Below are positions 22,555-33,800 of a stretch of 64,000 bases of DNA, piece after piece. The notes under the pieces were generated by a model that was not told the origin of the DNA, searched no databases, and was given only the letters and a program-made list of their open reading frames with translations. Every line of letters starts with the position of its first letter. Positions within the stretch are counted from its first letter, which is position 1. Source of the DNA: Takakia lepidozioides (Eukaryota > Streptophyta > Takakiopsida > Takakiales > Takakiaceae); assembly GCA_030704615.1 (NCBI GenBank), contig CM060731.1:59934756-59998755 (forward strand). Reading direction: 5' to 3'. The position numbers were made by a program, and so were the translations under genes.

Positions 22555-23687
22555 TGCTAAATGAAACAAGTGACAAATTGTCTGCCCTTTTGCTGGGCAT
22601 GATTATGATGTTCTTGTGTGAATAATGAAGTATTTGTCTCAGAATCCTGAGGCTCTGAAGCAAAAGCCTGGTTCCAGTTGAGAGTTTCGGAAGTGGAAGC
22701 ACAAAAGAAGCTTGTTAAAGGACTTGTGTGCTTAAGAGAGTGAAAGAGAATAATCGTTAGATTATGTTTCCAGTTACAAGCCATTCTAACTACGTAGAGA
22801 CGGCGGGAATCAGGCCGAGCAAATGGCAATGATGCGAATGGCCAAGATCTTGGTGTGAGGCACTAATTATGCAGGCTCATGTTTCAGTGGAATCAGGACA
22901 GGCTCTTTCAACTTTCAAGAGTGGTAATTGACTGAGATTGCTCATTTTGGAGCACCTACTGGTTTGCTATCACCTCAAACCAACCATGCTGTGGCTGTGG
23001 CTGTGGCAATGGCTGGGACCAGTGGCGGCATTCAAAAGATGTCGTCTCTACACTAACTTCTCTCTGACATCTTTTGATCTTCGTCCTGTATGATACTGAT
23101 CTGAGGGCAGACCTGTTAATCCGAAGTGGGCAGCATTTGTCCAAAAATGTTTTCTGAGTGTCTGAATCTGACGGCATGTAGAACTCCAGGGTCCATTAGG
23201 TCACAGATTAAGTCACTGTTGAGAAGGTTGGAGGTGGTCATCAGCTGAAAGCAACACAGTTGGGTCATGTATCTTTAGCACTAGTTCATCCTCTTTACAC
23301 ACTCCAATCATGAAACTGATCAGCTCCACCTTTAGCAATGACATCTCTCTTGAACTAGCAACCTCTGGCAATGAAGCACATGCACTTACGAGGGAGAGAA
23401 AAGAAAGAACCTCTATGACATCCTTGGAAAGCTCAAAGGATACAATGTGGGGCTCTCAACAAGCAGCTCAAAAATAGCTAATCAACTTACACGATTCTCA
23501 AAGGTGAAAAGTTTCAGATGCAGTCATACTGCAAACATTTCTGGTAGTCAGTGAAGGACCAAAAGTGAGGAAAGAGATATGTGTATCACGTCTGTGGGAT
23601 TCCTAAAGGGCCAAAAGGAGTAGAACAACAAACAAAGAACCATAGAAGGGCCCACAAAGAGTCAGAGAACTACTCAAGGCGGTTCAT
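22555..23687. repeat. Segmental duplication flank, copy A1
   Basis: Directly after the PPR stop, about 1.1 kb matches the sequence after the PPR tail at 34.45 kb and after PPR copy 3 at 50.59 kb nearly base for base, with scattered substitutions and small indels (for example an extra GGCTGTGGCTGT run near 22990, absent from the other two). It marks the extent of the duplicated PPR block. A1 diverges at about 23.69 kb, where a retrotransposon fragment starts. Short open frames within it are not conserved across copies and are not called. Confidence 0.85.
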
Positions 23688-23808
23688 TGTTGCAACTGGC
23701 CCCACCATCTGACCTTGAATTTATCTCGTAGGGAGCTTAAGGAAGGAATGCCAAACTCGCCCCGAACAGCCACATTGGCTGTTTTGGAGCATGTTGACAT
23801 GCACATGA
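23688..23808 (-). mobile_element. Fragment of the 42-46 kb non-LTR retrotransposon family
   Basis: About 120 bp match the full-length element at 42830-42945 in the same orientation (coding on the minus strand; the encoded part corresponds to ECMSA.SK.ANVAV.GEFGIPSL.S). It is a sheared fragment sitting exactly at the end of flank copy A1, so the insertion or a later rearrangement probably defines that breakpoint. Confidence 0.75.
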
Positions 23809-24170
23809 AAACCGAGTCAAGGGCTTGGTGTCAATTGTGCTAAGAGATCAGCTCGTGAGTCTAGGTAACCCTCCACCTGATTGTGAAAAAGAAGACATTC
23901 CGAGTCATTTTCTTATCCAAGCATATATTAACCATGATAGATGAGACCTTTAGTTTTTGGATGGATAATAGACAAGGCCGCTTTTAAGGACATTGACCAT
24001 CCTAACAAGGACTACCTCTCATTTGCTCGAAGCCTGGACTGCAATAAGACATTGAGGATATGAACTGTTCAAGCATTACACAAAGTGAAAGAAAGAAAGA
24101 AACTGTATGATGTCCACTGAAGCTTACAGAACAAGCCTGCATAACAGGCCAACCAATGAGAACATGGGGC
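23809..24170. other. Spacer between retrotransposon fragment and light-harvesting-like gene
   Basis: No frame with recognisable motifs. The last exon of the minus-strand light-harvesting-like gene would be expected here, but I did not find one. Confidence 0.35.
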
Positions 24171-24179
24171 TGGAAGTAC

Positions 24180-25400
24180 CTGAAGCAGGATGCCCTTGCC
24201 CGTCAATCCCTCCACAACAATGCCAGCTGTCAGTCCTAGCATTGCCCATTCTCCGTTAATTGCTTCAATCTCACTGCTTCAATCTCACGGCATCTCTGCA
24301 TCCCAGAACGTCATGATGAAAAGACACCAGTATCTGCCTTTCTCTCAACGGGACCAAATACTTTTGTACTTTCTCCCTCTTTAAGGCATCATAGATGTTT
24401 CATGAAGTGGCCATTTCTTTGTTCTACGCTGCCCCATAGGCCTTTGTGGCCCTCTGGACATTGGTAAAGTTTCTTTCCTTCTTTCTCCTGACTCCAGTCT
24501 CTTTCATAATCATCTATCCTCAAGTTGCACCCATGAAGTGGGACTGCATTATGTGCTCTGCAGATGTTGGCGCTATAATAACAGCTCAGAGGTTGTTAGA
24601 TCACAGATTTCAAAGTGCTGAGAGTACCTGGAATTTTGCGCGGGCTTCCAGCAACCTCCATTCTTCAGCAGTCAAGTGCTTTGCCTCCAAGGGATCCACC
24701 ATGTTAACCACCTTTGGCTCTCTTCTTGATCCTCCCAATGTGCCATTTACTTTTCCCTGGATTCCAATTAAACCAGACCTTCTTTAATGAACATGTAACT
24801 GCCTGTGTAGTATTGATTGCAAGCTGTTACAACTCAGTGGAGTCCACTCATCTTGCATTGAGGTTTTAAAGAAATGCAAGTTCTCTCACGGCATAACGAT
24901 CTGGGACTTACTGTACCATTCATTGTGATGATAACCATGCCGCATGCCTTTCCCAGTATCGTGCATGCATGCATCCTGAGAAGAGGAAAAGCTCGAGTCT
25001 CAACGCAGTAACTACTCTGATATAGAAAAATCAATTAACCAAGTTCCTCTGCTGCATACGATATTCAAACTTTGTCCACATCAACCCATAGTTATTAAAT
25101 GTAGCTCCATCCTAGCAAATCTTTCATATTGGAGACACTCACAAGCAAGACAGACAGGAGAGAGAAGTGGGTCTATGGGCATATCAGAATTACAAGAGCA
25201 CACCAAAAGACTGGAGATTTGTTCCATCTATGCACCTTTGGTACAGATGGTGAAGAGAGGCAAAGGCCGTGTGGGGAAGTACATACATCAACTCCCCCAA
25301 CTGCACGAACTATTGGGCCCCTTGTTCTCTTCCATGGTATGCTCTGCCCCAATCCAAACACCCTGAATTCTCCATTGTTGCTACTGCAGCCTGCTTTCAT
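24180..25400 (-). pseudogene. Light-harvesting-like (chlorophyll-binding, HLIP/LIL type) gene, exon 3 disrupted
   Basis: Three minus-strand exons join in phase. Exon 1 (25400-25287) starts with ATG, reads into TRGPIVRAVGGVD like a plastid transit peptide and ends at GTATGT. Exon 2 (about 24756-24628) runs from an AG acceptor through GKVNGTLGGSRREPKVV and MVDPLEAKHLTAEEW to a GTACTC donor. Exon 3 (about 24307-24180) encodes EIEAINGEWAMLGLTAGIVV and ends at GTACTT. E-x-x-NG-x-x-AM-x-G is the chlorophyll a/b-binding helix of LHC-like proteins, which protect thylakoids or assist chlorophyll handling. A 14-bp tandem duplication (GTGAGATTGAAGCA twice) at the start of exon 3 shifts the frame just before the motif. 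An alternative AG inside the duplication (GTGAG|ATT) would restore phase at the cost of four residues. No terminal exon was found. Confidence 0.6.
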
Positions 25401-26020
25401 TCACATCAACAGCATGTCAAGGGCATCACAAGAACTTCCTATAGGAAATGTGACAGTTTATGGGAGAGGAGATATGTCAAGCATATCTTCATTTACCGGG
25501 AAAGATGATAACCCCATCCCCACCTCACAGCCAACAATCTCCACGACTTCAGACTTTCATATGTCAGCATGCACCTGTTTTGACCTTCTGGCAGGCTGGC
25601 CCACACCACTCTTAACACAAACGGACATGACCTGGTCAAATGTCCCCCTTTTCAGCCTCAACGACACTCCTGTGCTGGGTATATCCTGCAGTCATTGCTC
25701 TCAATGACACATCTTACATAGCATATTGCTGAACACTCAAATTGTATTCTTCATGCTGCATTGTCTTATCTGACTGAATATTGGAGGTTCTCATCTAAAT
25801 TCCTCAAATTTGATTGCCCACAAACTCTAACAGAGTTTGGAGAATGAATGGATGAATCGCCTTTGTATATCATTGATTTAATTTGCCTCAGTCAGATTTA
25901 GGGGGAACATGAACAGCACATACTCTGCCTTCGCATTCATTCCGTAGAAAATTGAGGCTGTCCATACATGCCAAGAACTTTCCAGTTGAATGCAACACTC
26001 TTTCATGCAAGTTGCTCAAT
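25401..26020. other. Spacer between light-harvesting-like gene and PPR gene 2
   Basis: This 620-bp stretch holds the presumed promoter region of the minus-strand light-harvesting-like gene and the 3' flank of PPR gene 2. A plus-strand frame crossing 25.1-25.7 kb is antisense to exon 1 and has no motif. Nothing else is recognisable. Confidence 0.35.
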
Positions 26021-28330
26021 TCACCAGTACTCCCCACAAGAACACACTCCACCTTCAAAGTGGTGAAAGCGGTTGGCATCCCGTACAACAATTGCTCGCC
26101 CAACAATCTTTGAGATGAACTTGGTTGCTGTGTGGCAGTCACCACACACACGAAGGTTCTTGATGATACGGAGAGTAGTGCCAGGGGACGTGCTGATGAG
26201 CCCAAAGGCAATGGCCAGCTTCTCACTGTGGTGACAAAGAGAAAACTGCTTTTGCTCATCTTCCAGATCATGCAACACAAAGCGTGTGTCAGGTACATAC
26301 CCCGCTTCCTTCATCTGCCCATACAATCTAGTCAGCTCACCATGGATTTCCTCAATTTGTGGATGCCATTTGTCGTCTACAACGAATGTGTGCACCTTGT
26401 TCTCAACCTCAATACAGCAGCGACCTGCCTCCTTTCTAACACGTTTGGCATACATCATCTTTCTCACCTTTGCAGTATCCTCCCACCTGCCAGCGGCAGC
26501 ATAGATGTTTGACAGTAGCACATAAGTTGCGGCATCCTGTGGATCCCACTTGAGAAGGCATTTTGCCGCTCGCTCTGCCACCTTCACATTGGCATGCATT
26601 CTGGAGGCACCAAGCAAGGCACCCCACACAGGCACACCTGGTTCAATGGGCATTTTGTTGACAAAATCCTCCGCCTCATCCACTCGCCCTGCACGGCCAA
26701 GAAGGTCTACCATGCAGCCAAAATGCTCCCCTGTAGGATTGAGGCCATGATCTCGACTAAGGGAATCAAAGTAGTGTCTGCCTTCATCCACTAGGCCCAC
26801 ATTGCTACATGCAGAGAGAACACATATAAATGTGATACCATTCGGCGTCAACCCTTCCTGTTGCATTTGTTCAAATAAATCCAGGGCCTCCCTACCACAC
26901 CCATGCTGGGCATATCCTGCAATCATCGCACTCCATGAGATCGCACTCCTTTGAGGCATATTGTCGAACAGTGTACGTGCATGAGTTATGCTCCCACATT
27001 TGGCATACATATCAACAAGGGCAGTGTCCAGAACAATATCTGACTCAATGCTGGCTTTCATGATGTCAACATGGATCTCTTTGCCCTTTTCCAGGGCTGC
27101 CAGGCTGGCACAAGCATTTAGAACAGAAACGAACGTGGCCTGGTTAGGCCTCACACCCTTCCTAATCATATGCTCATAGGTCTCCAAAGCCTCTCGACCA
27201 CACCCATACTGAGAGTATCCTGCAATCATCGCATTCCATGAGACCACATCTCTTTCAGCCATACCGTCAAACACTTGACATGCGTCCTTTATGTTTCCGC
27301 ATTTGGCATACATGGCAACAAGGGCAGTGTCCAGAATGATATTTGGCACAATTCCAGCTTCAATGATGTCCGCATGAATCTTTTTGCCCTTCTCCAGGGC
27401 TCCTAGGCTGGCACAAGCATTGAGAATGCAAACGAATGTGACCTGATTGGGCCTTATCCCTTCCCCTATCATGTTCTCATAGGTCTCAAAAGCCTGCCTA
27501 CCACACCCACGCTGAGCATATCCTGTGATCATCGCATTCCATGAAACCACATTTCGTTGGGCCATATTGTCAAACACTTGATGCGCATCTGTCATGCTTC
27601 CGCATTTCGCATACATGGAAGCAAGGGCAGTGTCCAGCTTGACATCTGAGTCAACTCCAGCTTTGATGAGACCAGTATGGACCCGTTTGCCCTTCTCTAG
27701 GGCTCCTAGGCTCGCACAAGCTGTGAGAGCGCAAATGAACGTGACCCTGTCAGGAGGCCCGTCTTCCTGTAACATTTGCTCATAGATCTCCAAGGCCTCT
27801 CTACCACACCCATGCTTCACATAGCCTGCCATCATTATATTCCACGTAAAAATATCTCGTTCAGGCATTTTATCAAACACCAGGCGTGCATCTACAACGC
27901 TCCCACACTTGGCATACATGTTGATGAGGGTGTTGTGTAGGAAGATGTTTTGCTTTAATCCGCTTTTGATGATGGTGGCGTGCACCCGCTTTCCCTCTGC
28001 TAGGCCTTTGATCTTGAGGCACTCCTGCAAGAGACAGATGTAAGTATTGTAATCCACCGAAATTCCTCCTTGATCCATTAACTGCACAGCCTCTTTCAAT
28101 TGTCCTGCTTTGGATAGTGTCCTCACATCCCCACAAGTGCCAGCACTAGGGTGGACTCCCTCTCTTCGTCCTCTTTGAGAAGCAGTCATTATGGTGGAGG
28201 TTCTTGATTCCAACAACTGTGCTGCCACTGCTTCCAGTTGACCATCAACCCGTACAGGTTTGCTGTAGTTATCAATCCACATTGCCTTGTTGCTACTCTT
28301 GTGGTTGAAATCTTGTCCTCTTGGATGCAT
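26021..28330 (-). CDS. PPR-DYW protein 2 (organellar RNA editing factor type)
   Basis: From the first ATG (28330) the frame gives 769 residues without introns or stops. After about 75 polar residues come four PPR triplets of roughly 100 residues each (about 75-500), recognisable by [13 protein letters not shown] and SWNAMI.GY, then the E/E+ region, PG box [14 protein letters not shown] and a full DYW domain with HSE, CGDC and CSC. It ends EYW rather than DYW, a conservative change seen in this class. The family binds organellar transcripts and edits C to U; target and organelle cannot be read here. The N-terminus does not look like a strong transit peptide, and upstream in-frame GTG codons exist, so the true start could differ slightly. 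The length is normal for the family, and this is the best-preserved gene in the window. It is not part of the 20/34/49-kb PPR duplication. Confidence 0.9.
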   Translation of the reverse strand: MHPRGQDFNHKSSNKAMWIDNYSKPVRVDGQLEAVAAQLLESRTSTIMTASQRGRREGVHPSAGTCGDVRTLSKAGQLKEAVQLMDQGGISVDYNTYICLLQECLKIKGLAEGKRVHATIIKSGLKQNIFLHNTLINMYAKCGSVVDARLVFDKMPERDIFTWNIMMAGYVKHGCGREALEIYEQMLQEDGPPDRVTFICALTACASLGALEKGKRVHTGLIKAGVDSDVKLDTALASMYAKCGSMTDAHQVFDNMAQRNVVSWNAMITGYAQRGCGRQAFETYENMIGEGIRPNQVTFVCILNACASLGALEKGKKIHADIIEAGIVPNIILDTALVAMYAKCGNIKDACQVFDGMAERDVVSWNAMIAGYSQYGCGREALETYEHMIRKGVRPNQATFVSVLNACASLAALEKGKEIHVDIMKASIESDIVLDTALVDMYAKCGSITHARTLFDNMPQRSAISWSAMIAGYAQHGCGREALDLFEQMQQEGLTPNGITFICVLSACSNVGLVDEGRHYFDSLSRDHGLNPTGEHFGCMVDLLGRAGRVDEAEDFVNKMPIEPGVPVWGALLGASRMHANVKVAERAAKCLLKWDPQDAATYVLLSNIYAAAGRWEDTAKVRKMMYAKRVRKEAGRCCIEVENKVHTFVVDDKWHPQIEEIHGELTRLYGQMKEAGYVPDTRFVLHDLEDEQKQFSLCHHSEKLAIAFGLISTSPGTTLRIIKNLRVCGDCHTATKFISKIVGRAIVVRDANRFHHFEGGVCSCGEYW

Positions 28331-28736
28331 CTGCACCCCCACTTTATCCTGCCTCCTTCAGCTACCCACTGTCACAATCTTCCAGCCCACATCACAGAAA
28401 GTGTGGGATGGAAAAGACTTCCAAGAGAGCACATTCAGATCCTAACAACGTATTCACCTACATCCTGCGTGTCTACAATTCAATATAGGGGAAACTGAAG
28501 ACAAAAATAGAGCCCATATGGGATGAAACTGGGTAACAGACACTATAATTGGTTCTAGTGGGTGGGCTGGAAAACACAACGAAGAAAGAAAAGCACAACA
28601 TTACAAGTAAAAAAAGAGAGAGACGATAATCATGTTCTTCCTCCATGCATTAAAGCCATGGGCAATAGAGGGACAAAAAATGTACATGGATGCAATTTTG
28701 TATCACCAATGATTTTGGGAGGCGTGGAATCCTTAC
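28331..28736. other. Upstream region of PPR gene 2
   Basis: About 400 bp between the PPR gene 2 start and an orphan GST exon. It should contain the PPR gene's promoter and 5' UTR, but no convincing TATA box or other site can be assigned. No coding potential was seen. Confidence 0.3.
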
Positions 28737-28844
28737 CTCAATCCACTTGGTAAGGTTTGGTCGCCCAACTGTAATGTCATAGTTCATAATCCCGGACAAA
28801 AAGACTTCAAAACGTTCCATAAATGGCGCATATGCAACATCCAC
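28737..28844 (-). pseudogene. Orphan exon of a lambda-class glutathione S-transferase
   Basis: A 108-bp, phase-0 exon lies between a CAG acceptor (complement just above 28844) and a GTAAGG donor (complement at 28731-28736). Its 36 residues read VDVAYAPFMERFEVFLSG, then IMNYDITVGRPNLTKWIE, which matches the C-terminal all-alpha domain of plant GSTL (IN2-1-like) proteins, single-domain thiol transferases that reduce quercetin-glutathione and similar conjugates. No exon for the thioredoxin-fold N-terminus or the final C-terminus was found nearby; a retrotransposon fragment begins 250 bp away. The exon itself is intact with both splice sites, so it is a fresh fragment of a gene located elsewhere or broken here. 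Confidence 0.7.
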
Positions 28845-29096
28845 CTGGCATCAAAGCAATGGACAGGGAGGATCATGAAGTCTGGAATAATATTCACCTC
28901 ACAAGCCAGCAGCGATAACCACTTAGACTTAGCCCTCTCCTTCTGAGGTTCCGGTGGACATTACAGAGTTCCTCGCTTCCTGGTGTCTCTAAGATGAAAC
29001 CACCCCAGATCAAGTTTAAAAAAATACACCACGATTAGAACCGTGGGAAATCTCTTAACCTTTGCTCTGCTCTCTCTCTCCCTCTCTGTGCTCCTT

Positions 29097-30365
29097 GATC
29101 ATTGGGAGGAAACTAATTGTCTGTGGTAGAGCTGTTAATTGGTGGACCAATGAGATTAAACTCAAGATAGCTGAGAGACGAGTCCTCTATAAAGTGTGCT
29201 GCAATTTGAAAACCAACAAAGAATTGTGGGCGAGGTATTACCAGATCCGGAAAGATATCAATCTGCTTGTAAGGTCTCAGAAGAAATTACATTGGGACAA
29301 GTTATACAGTGAAATAAACTCAAACCACCATGGTGGCAGTGATAAGAGATTCCGGTTGGCCCTTCAACATTTGTACAAGCCGAAAAACAGTCAGCAAGTA
29401 CAAGCTCCGAAGACTACTAAGGGTGCAGTGGTGACGTCAACGGCTGTACCGTGGCATCCCGCTCCTCAATGCTGCTGGCAAGATATTTTGCAGAGTTATA
29501 AGTACTTGTCTCGAGGTTGATCTGGAATCTAGAGGTTGTTTCCACGAAGGCCATGCGGGCTTTCCGAAACAGGGGCTGTGTGGATCATATCTTCACTCTA
29601 AGCCAGATTATCCAGGGAAGGAAAAAAGACGGGAAACCCACTTACGTTTTTTTCCTGATGTCAAAAAGGCTTATGACACAGTGTGGAGGGATGACACAAC
29701 TTTGGTGTGAGTATACAAGTTATGGACAACTCTCCACATCTTTCCCTTGATCCAACAAGACCTCATTGTTAATGGACAGAAGTCTAACTTCTTTGACATA
29801 GACCAAGATGTAGCTCAAGGATGTACTCTCTCCCCTCTGCTCTTCAATGTTTTCATCAATCACCTCGAGGATGTGGAAAGTGAGGGATTTGGGTTAAGGG
29901 TGGGTGATGCCACCATACCAGCCCTTATGTTTGCAGATGACTTTGCAGGCATAGGGGAGAAGCAACCCCACTTGAATGGAATCCACAGCGTCAGCCTGGT
30001 TGGAGTATCAACCCATATTGCAGATGCGTACTCCAAGGCAGGTCTAATAATGCGACACAGTAAGGTTTTCTTGACCTCAGAGTTTACCCCTCTGCAGTGG
30101 AAAAAATTAGTGAGACCCAGCGCTTTGCCCTTGCCAGTTTGAACAACTTTCTGAATATGTGCATCCCAGTTACAGTTGGAGGAAAACTCAACGCCCAGAT
30201 ATGTGTAGGAAGGGAGGACTGGAATCTCTTGGCTACCCCACTGCCACTTGAGATCACTTCCTCCCTCTCCTCTGTCGTTGGATGTCACCACTGCACATTT
30301 ACTGAGTTAGCCTCTAGCCCCCACAGATCAAAGTATCTCTTCGCGCACTCAATCAACTTCTGGAG
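29097..30365. mobile_element. Rearranged non-LTR retrotransposon fragment with internal inversions
   Basis: This is a second copy of the family at 42-46 kb. The segment 29097-29960 runs in plus orientation and covers the endonuclease-RT linker (IGRKLIVCGRAVNWWTNEIK), then, after an internal deletion of about 400 bp, the RT core (NNFFDIDQ-like region, VAQGCTLSPLLFNVFIN, FADDFAGIGE). Within it, 29694-29762 is inverted relative to the intact copy. At 29961-29965 orientation flips: 29965-30365 matches 42950-43340 in the minus orientation and encodes the part that should directly follow FADDFAGIGE. The 5' endonuclease and 3' end are missing. The element is dead; it is useful as a record of local inversions. 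Confidence 0.85.
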
Positions 30366-30515
30366 CTTGCCCCTGAATTTCAGTCAAAATCGGATCTTCA
30401 GCCATAATTCCCAGGTAACCGTCCATCCAGCTAGCATTTGCAGGCGAAATCGTATCACCCACAGGTGCAGTCAAAATGCTGTTGTGACCCGGAAGCTGGA
30501 TAGCCGAGTCTGCAT
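30363..30515. repeat. Dispersed repeat C, copy 1 (exon-like)
   Basis: Matches 36543-36785 (with an extra ~85-bp segment in that copy). Read on the minus strand both copies keep an open stretch resembling AIQL-GH-SI--APV-D followed by WMD-YLG, ending next to a possible splice donor (GTTACC... side). The family is unknown. Each copy lies at an edge of the RUS-PPR duplicated block, so the repeat may have helped mediate the duplication (inference). Confidence 0.5.
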
Positions 30516-30899
30516 TTGCATCTATTTCAATTTCTGCACAATCCCCCAAGATTAGTTTAGAGATCAGAACCTTTGACACTTTGAGGTTGAATCGAGACGT
30601 TGGCCAGTAGGCAGTGATCCTGCTCTGTTCCACAGATCCTCCATCTTCTGAGGCAATTGGCATGACTGCATCACCATCCTCCTTGCTAAGTATCAAGCAC
30701 GCAAATTGGGCCAGACCACCACGCAAGCACCCACCACTGTGGCAGGCCAGCAAGCTTCCCAGGTGTTAAGTGGATGGGGAACGGATGAATTGGCGGGGGA
30801 CCCTGCACCTGGCCCTGCCACTAGCCTCCCCATACACTTCAAAATTCTCCCGATAGTAAACTATCACCGGCCTGTGCTGCCCTGTGCGGCCAGGCAAAG

Positions 30900-33800
30900 A
30901 TGGAAGCTGCACTCTCGCACAAATATGCTGAAGAGAGTGAGCGCATACGGATTCTTCCCAAAGAACGCTGCTGGATTGAAGCGGCTGACAATGTGCGGCG
31001 GGAATATACATTCACTGGTCCACACTCAGTCAGTCCTCTCCAGGTAGGCTGTTCTATAAGCTTTTGACGAGAGATTGGGCCTGAGACTTTTAAGATCGAT
31101 CATTCGGTGCCGCTCCCATCCAAGCGCACTTATTTTGATGGAAATCTCAGCACCCACATCGACGAAAGTAGATTCGTTCTTTTCCTTCCAGGAGGTATTC
31201 TGCTGATTTGAATTCCATATCTAATGTAGGATTTCCTTACATCTATTGCTAATTTGCCTGTTACTAAAACAACTCAAATTACTCTCAGAGCTGGGATAGA
31301 ATTGCAGTGCATGATAATGTCCTGCCGGACTGTCATCAGTACTCTTTTAATGACTTTAAACCCTGTTGAACCCTGCACCTAATTTGCACCTGGCTGGGGG
31401 TTATCGTTTCTCTTGTGGTTTAGCATTTTTCAATGTGATGTTGTGTAAGTGATGTCAAGATTTTATTGATGTTGTCTGTTTGATTTTGATACTACGCCCG
31501 CACATAGAAGGAGTCAGGCGTGCATTGTTTTTGGTCTCCTGTGAATGTTTATGCTCATGCAGAGGAAATAACTATGTAATTACAGTCTTACATTGCTGTA
31601 AATATCAATTTGTACAGCTGAGTCATGGCCGTCCACAAGTGTCACAGGTTTCAGAAGGCTGTGTGTCAGTCTTGCAAAAATGGTGGTTTGATTCTGAGGA
31701 GAGACGGTTCATGCTGGCACTTACATTATAGAATGAAGTTGATCTCAGCAGTGCAAATGTAGTAGACACAGAGGTGATACAACTGTGGTTGCACTATCAG
31801 TCACAAAGAGCTGTAACTGAGTGCTTGCTGTAACTGAGAGAGAGAAATAAACAGTCAAACTCTATATTGTGCACTACACACCTTAAGAGCTGTGGGACAA
31901 GAATGCATAGCAAAAATAGCGTAGCTCTAGATACCTAGCCAGAGAGAGAAAAGAAGATGTGCGTGAGAAGCTCAGAGAGTCTGAGACAGAAAGTCAGAGA
32001 AGAAGGAAAGGAAGGAAGAAACTTTGTAATGTCCACAGGGCCCCGTAAGGGCCCACAAGACATAGTAGAACAACAAGAAACCACACTCCAAGTGGCACCA
32101 AACGTTGCCCAAAGATGAAGTACCTGACGCAGGTTAAGGAGAGCTTTAACGTTTCAAACTTCTGCCCTGAGCAGGCAAGGTTGCTGAGGGATACAAGACT
32201 GCCTGTGCAAAAGGTGGCGGACAGCTTCTTGAGTCGGTTTTTCCCCCTCAGATACCCCCATAGGTATGATTCATTTTACTTGGTTTGCACCCCCCCTCCC
32301 CTAAAAGACTTTTTAGACTCTGGGTTGATTTTCTGGGTGGTTGGCCAAAGTGGAACTAGTTTTACATGAAGCTGAGGTAAAGCTGTTTGGCTGGGTGGCA
32401 GTGTGGCGGAGGGATATTTGGCATACAGTCAGTATCGTGCTGTGCAGCATTTTGCCAGTGCTGCTCTCTCAGTTCTTTCTACTCAGGTCTCTGCAACCTC
32501 TTAGGTAGTCATCAAAAGATCACTTGGTGTTTCCCTGACAGTCTATCACTCTATGCAATTTTCACTTGGAATATCACTCTCGTACAGGCGATTATACTAT
32601 TATTCAGTGGGGGGGTTGGAAACCCGTCAAGGCATTCCATTAGGGGGCCTTGTGTTTGCCACGGCGCACGTGCATGCCCTTACATCGTCTGCACAAGCAT
32701 GTTTTTCTTGTCTATTCCCTTCCATAGGACTCTTTGGTCTGGCACTGATGTAACATCAGTGTGTAAGAGAGATTGATTGAGGATTTCTCTCTGGGTGGTA
32801 CAGTCTTTGCTATTTGCTGCAGGGTTAAGGCCAACACCTGAACAGGCGACCATTGTGAGCTGGGTTAGTCTGATTTGCTTTTTCTTCTCCTGATGATCAC
32901 ACGGTAGATAGGGAAATCTGCTATTCCAGCCAGTTCATTAGGGGCCATTGTTGCATGGTAATCATGCTAGTATCTTTTGGGATATTTCGAGTCAATGTAG
33001 TCGAGTTTGGTTGAAGACTGCTCAATTTTCACCACATGAGAGAACATGTTTCTTGTATCCTCAGGAGGCCGAAAGGGCCCAATGGCCACAATAGTACCAC
33101 AAAAGCCATACGGTAGGAATGACAAGCAGGAAAAGAGAAAAGGAGAAAATGATTTTTCTGCAGGAGGCCCAGTAAGAGCTGCTGTTGCGTTGTGGCAGTA
33201 GACCCCCAGGTCAAGTGGAGGTAAATTTTAGAGGAGAAGGAAGAAGGGCTCCCCCATTTTGCAGAGGATAAGGTGTCAGGATTGACTATTCTTGGTATGG
33301 TCCATGCACAGGTCCTGAAGGATGGGATGCAACACATAGGAAAGCTGGTGTGCAGCAGCATGGGGGCTCGCCTTGATTCTGAGCCTAAGCGATGGCGTAT
33401 TTTTGGTAAAAGCCAATACACCTACATATTTTGCGGGAGTATGTCTAGAAAAGGAAACCTGTTCTCCCTGAAAGCGATGGCTTATTTGGTTGCCCCACAG
33501 CAATAGTGGACTGACAGACATTTGGTTAGGATTTGGCTAGAAGTGTGGCACTTTCCAAGCAACAAATTAGGCTAACAGGGCCTTGTGTGGTATTCAATTG
33601 CTTGTGGGTGGGTATGGGAAACAGCGGATGTTATGTATGACATAGGTGCAGGACTAGAGGTTGTGTCGCCAATGTGTCCTCAGCACTTTCTACCTGTTGC
33701 TGGCATGGCCAGCCTTGCAAAGGTACTTCTTGTGTCTATCTGTGCCTCCCTTCCTTCAGGCTTCCTCTGCTTTTGTTTGCCTTTTCTCTACCCTAAAGGT

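Noticed and set aside
25129-25707. Plus-strand open frame of 192 codons
   Set aside because: It has no recognisable motif and lies antisense to exon 1 of the light-harvesting-like gene.
29097-30365. Twin-priming as the cause of the retrotransposon inversion
   Set aside because: Twin priming inverts the 5' part ahead of a normally oriented 3' part; here the 5' part is forward and the following 3' part is flipped, so a later genomic inversion fits better.
32553-32753. The missing RUS exon between SVLSTQ and VLKDGM
   Set aside because: A weakly similar frame (SMQFSLGISLSY) exists in both copies, but borders and similarity are not convincing, so it was not annotated.
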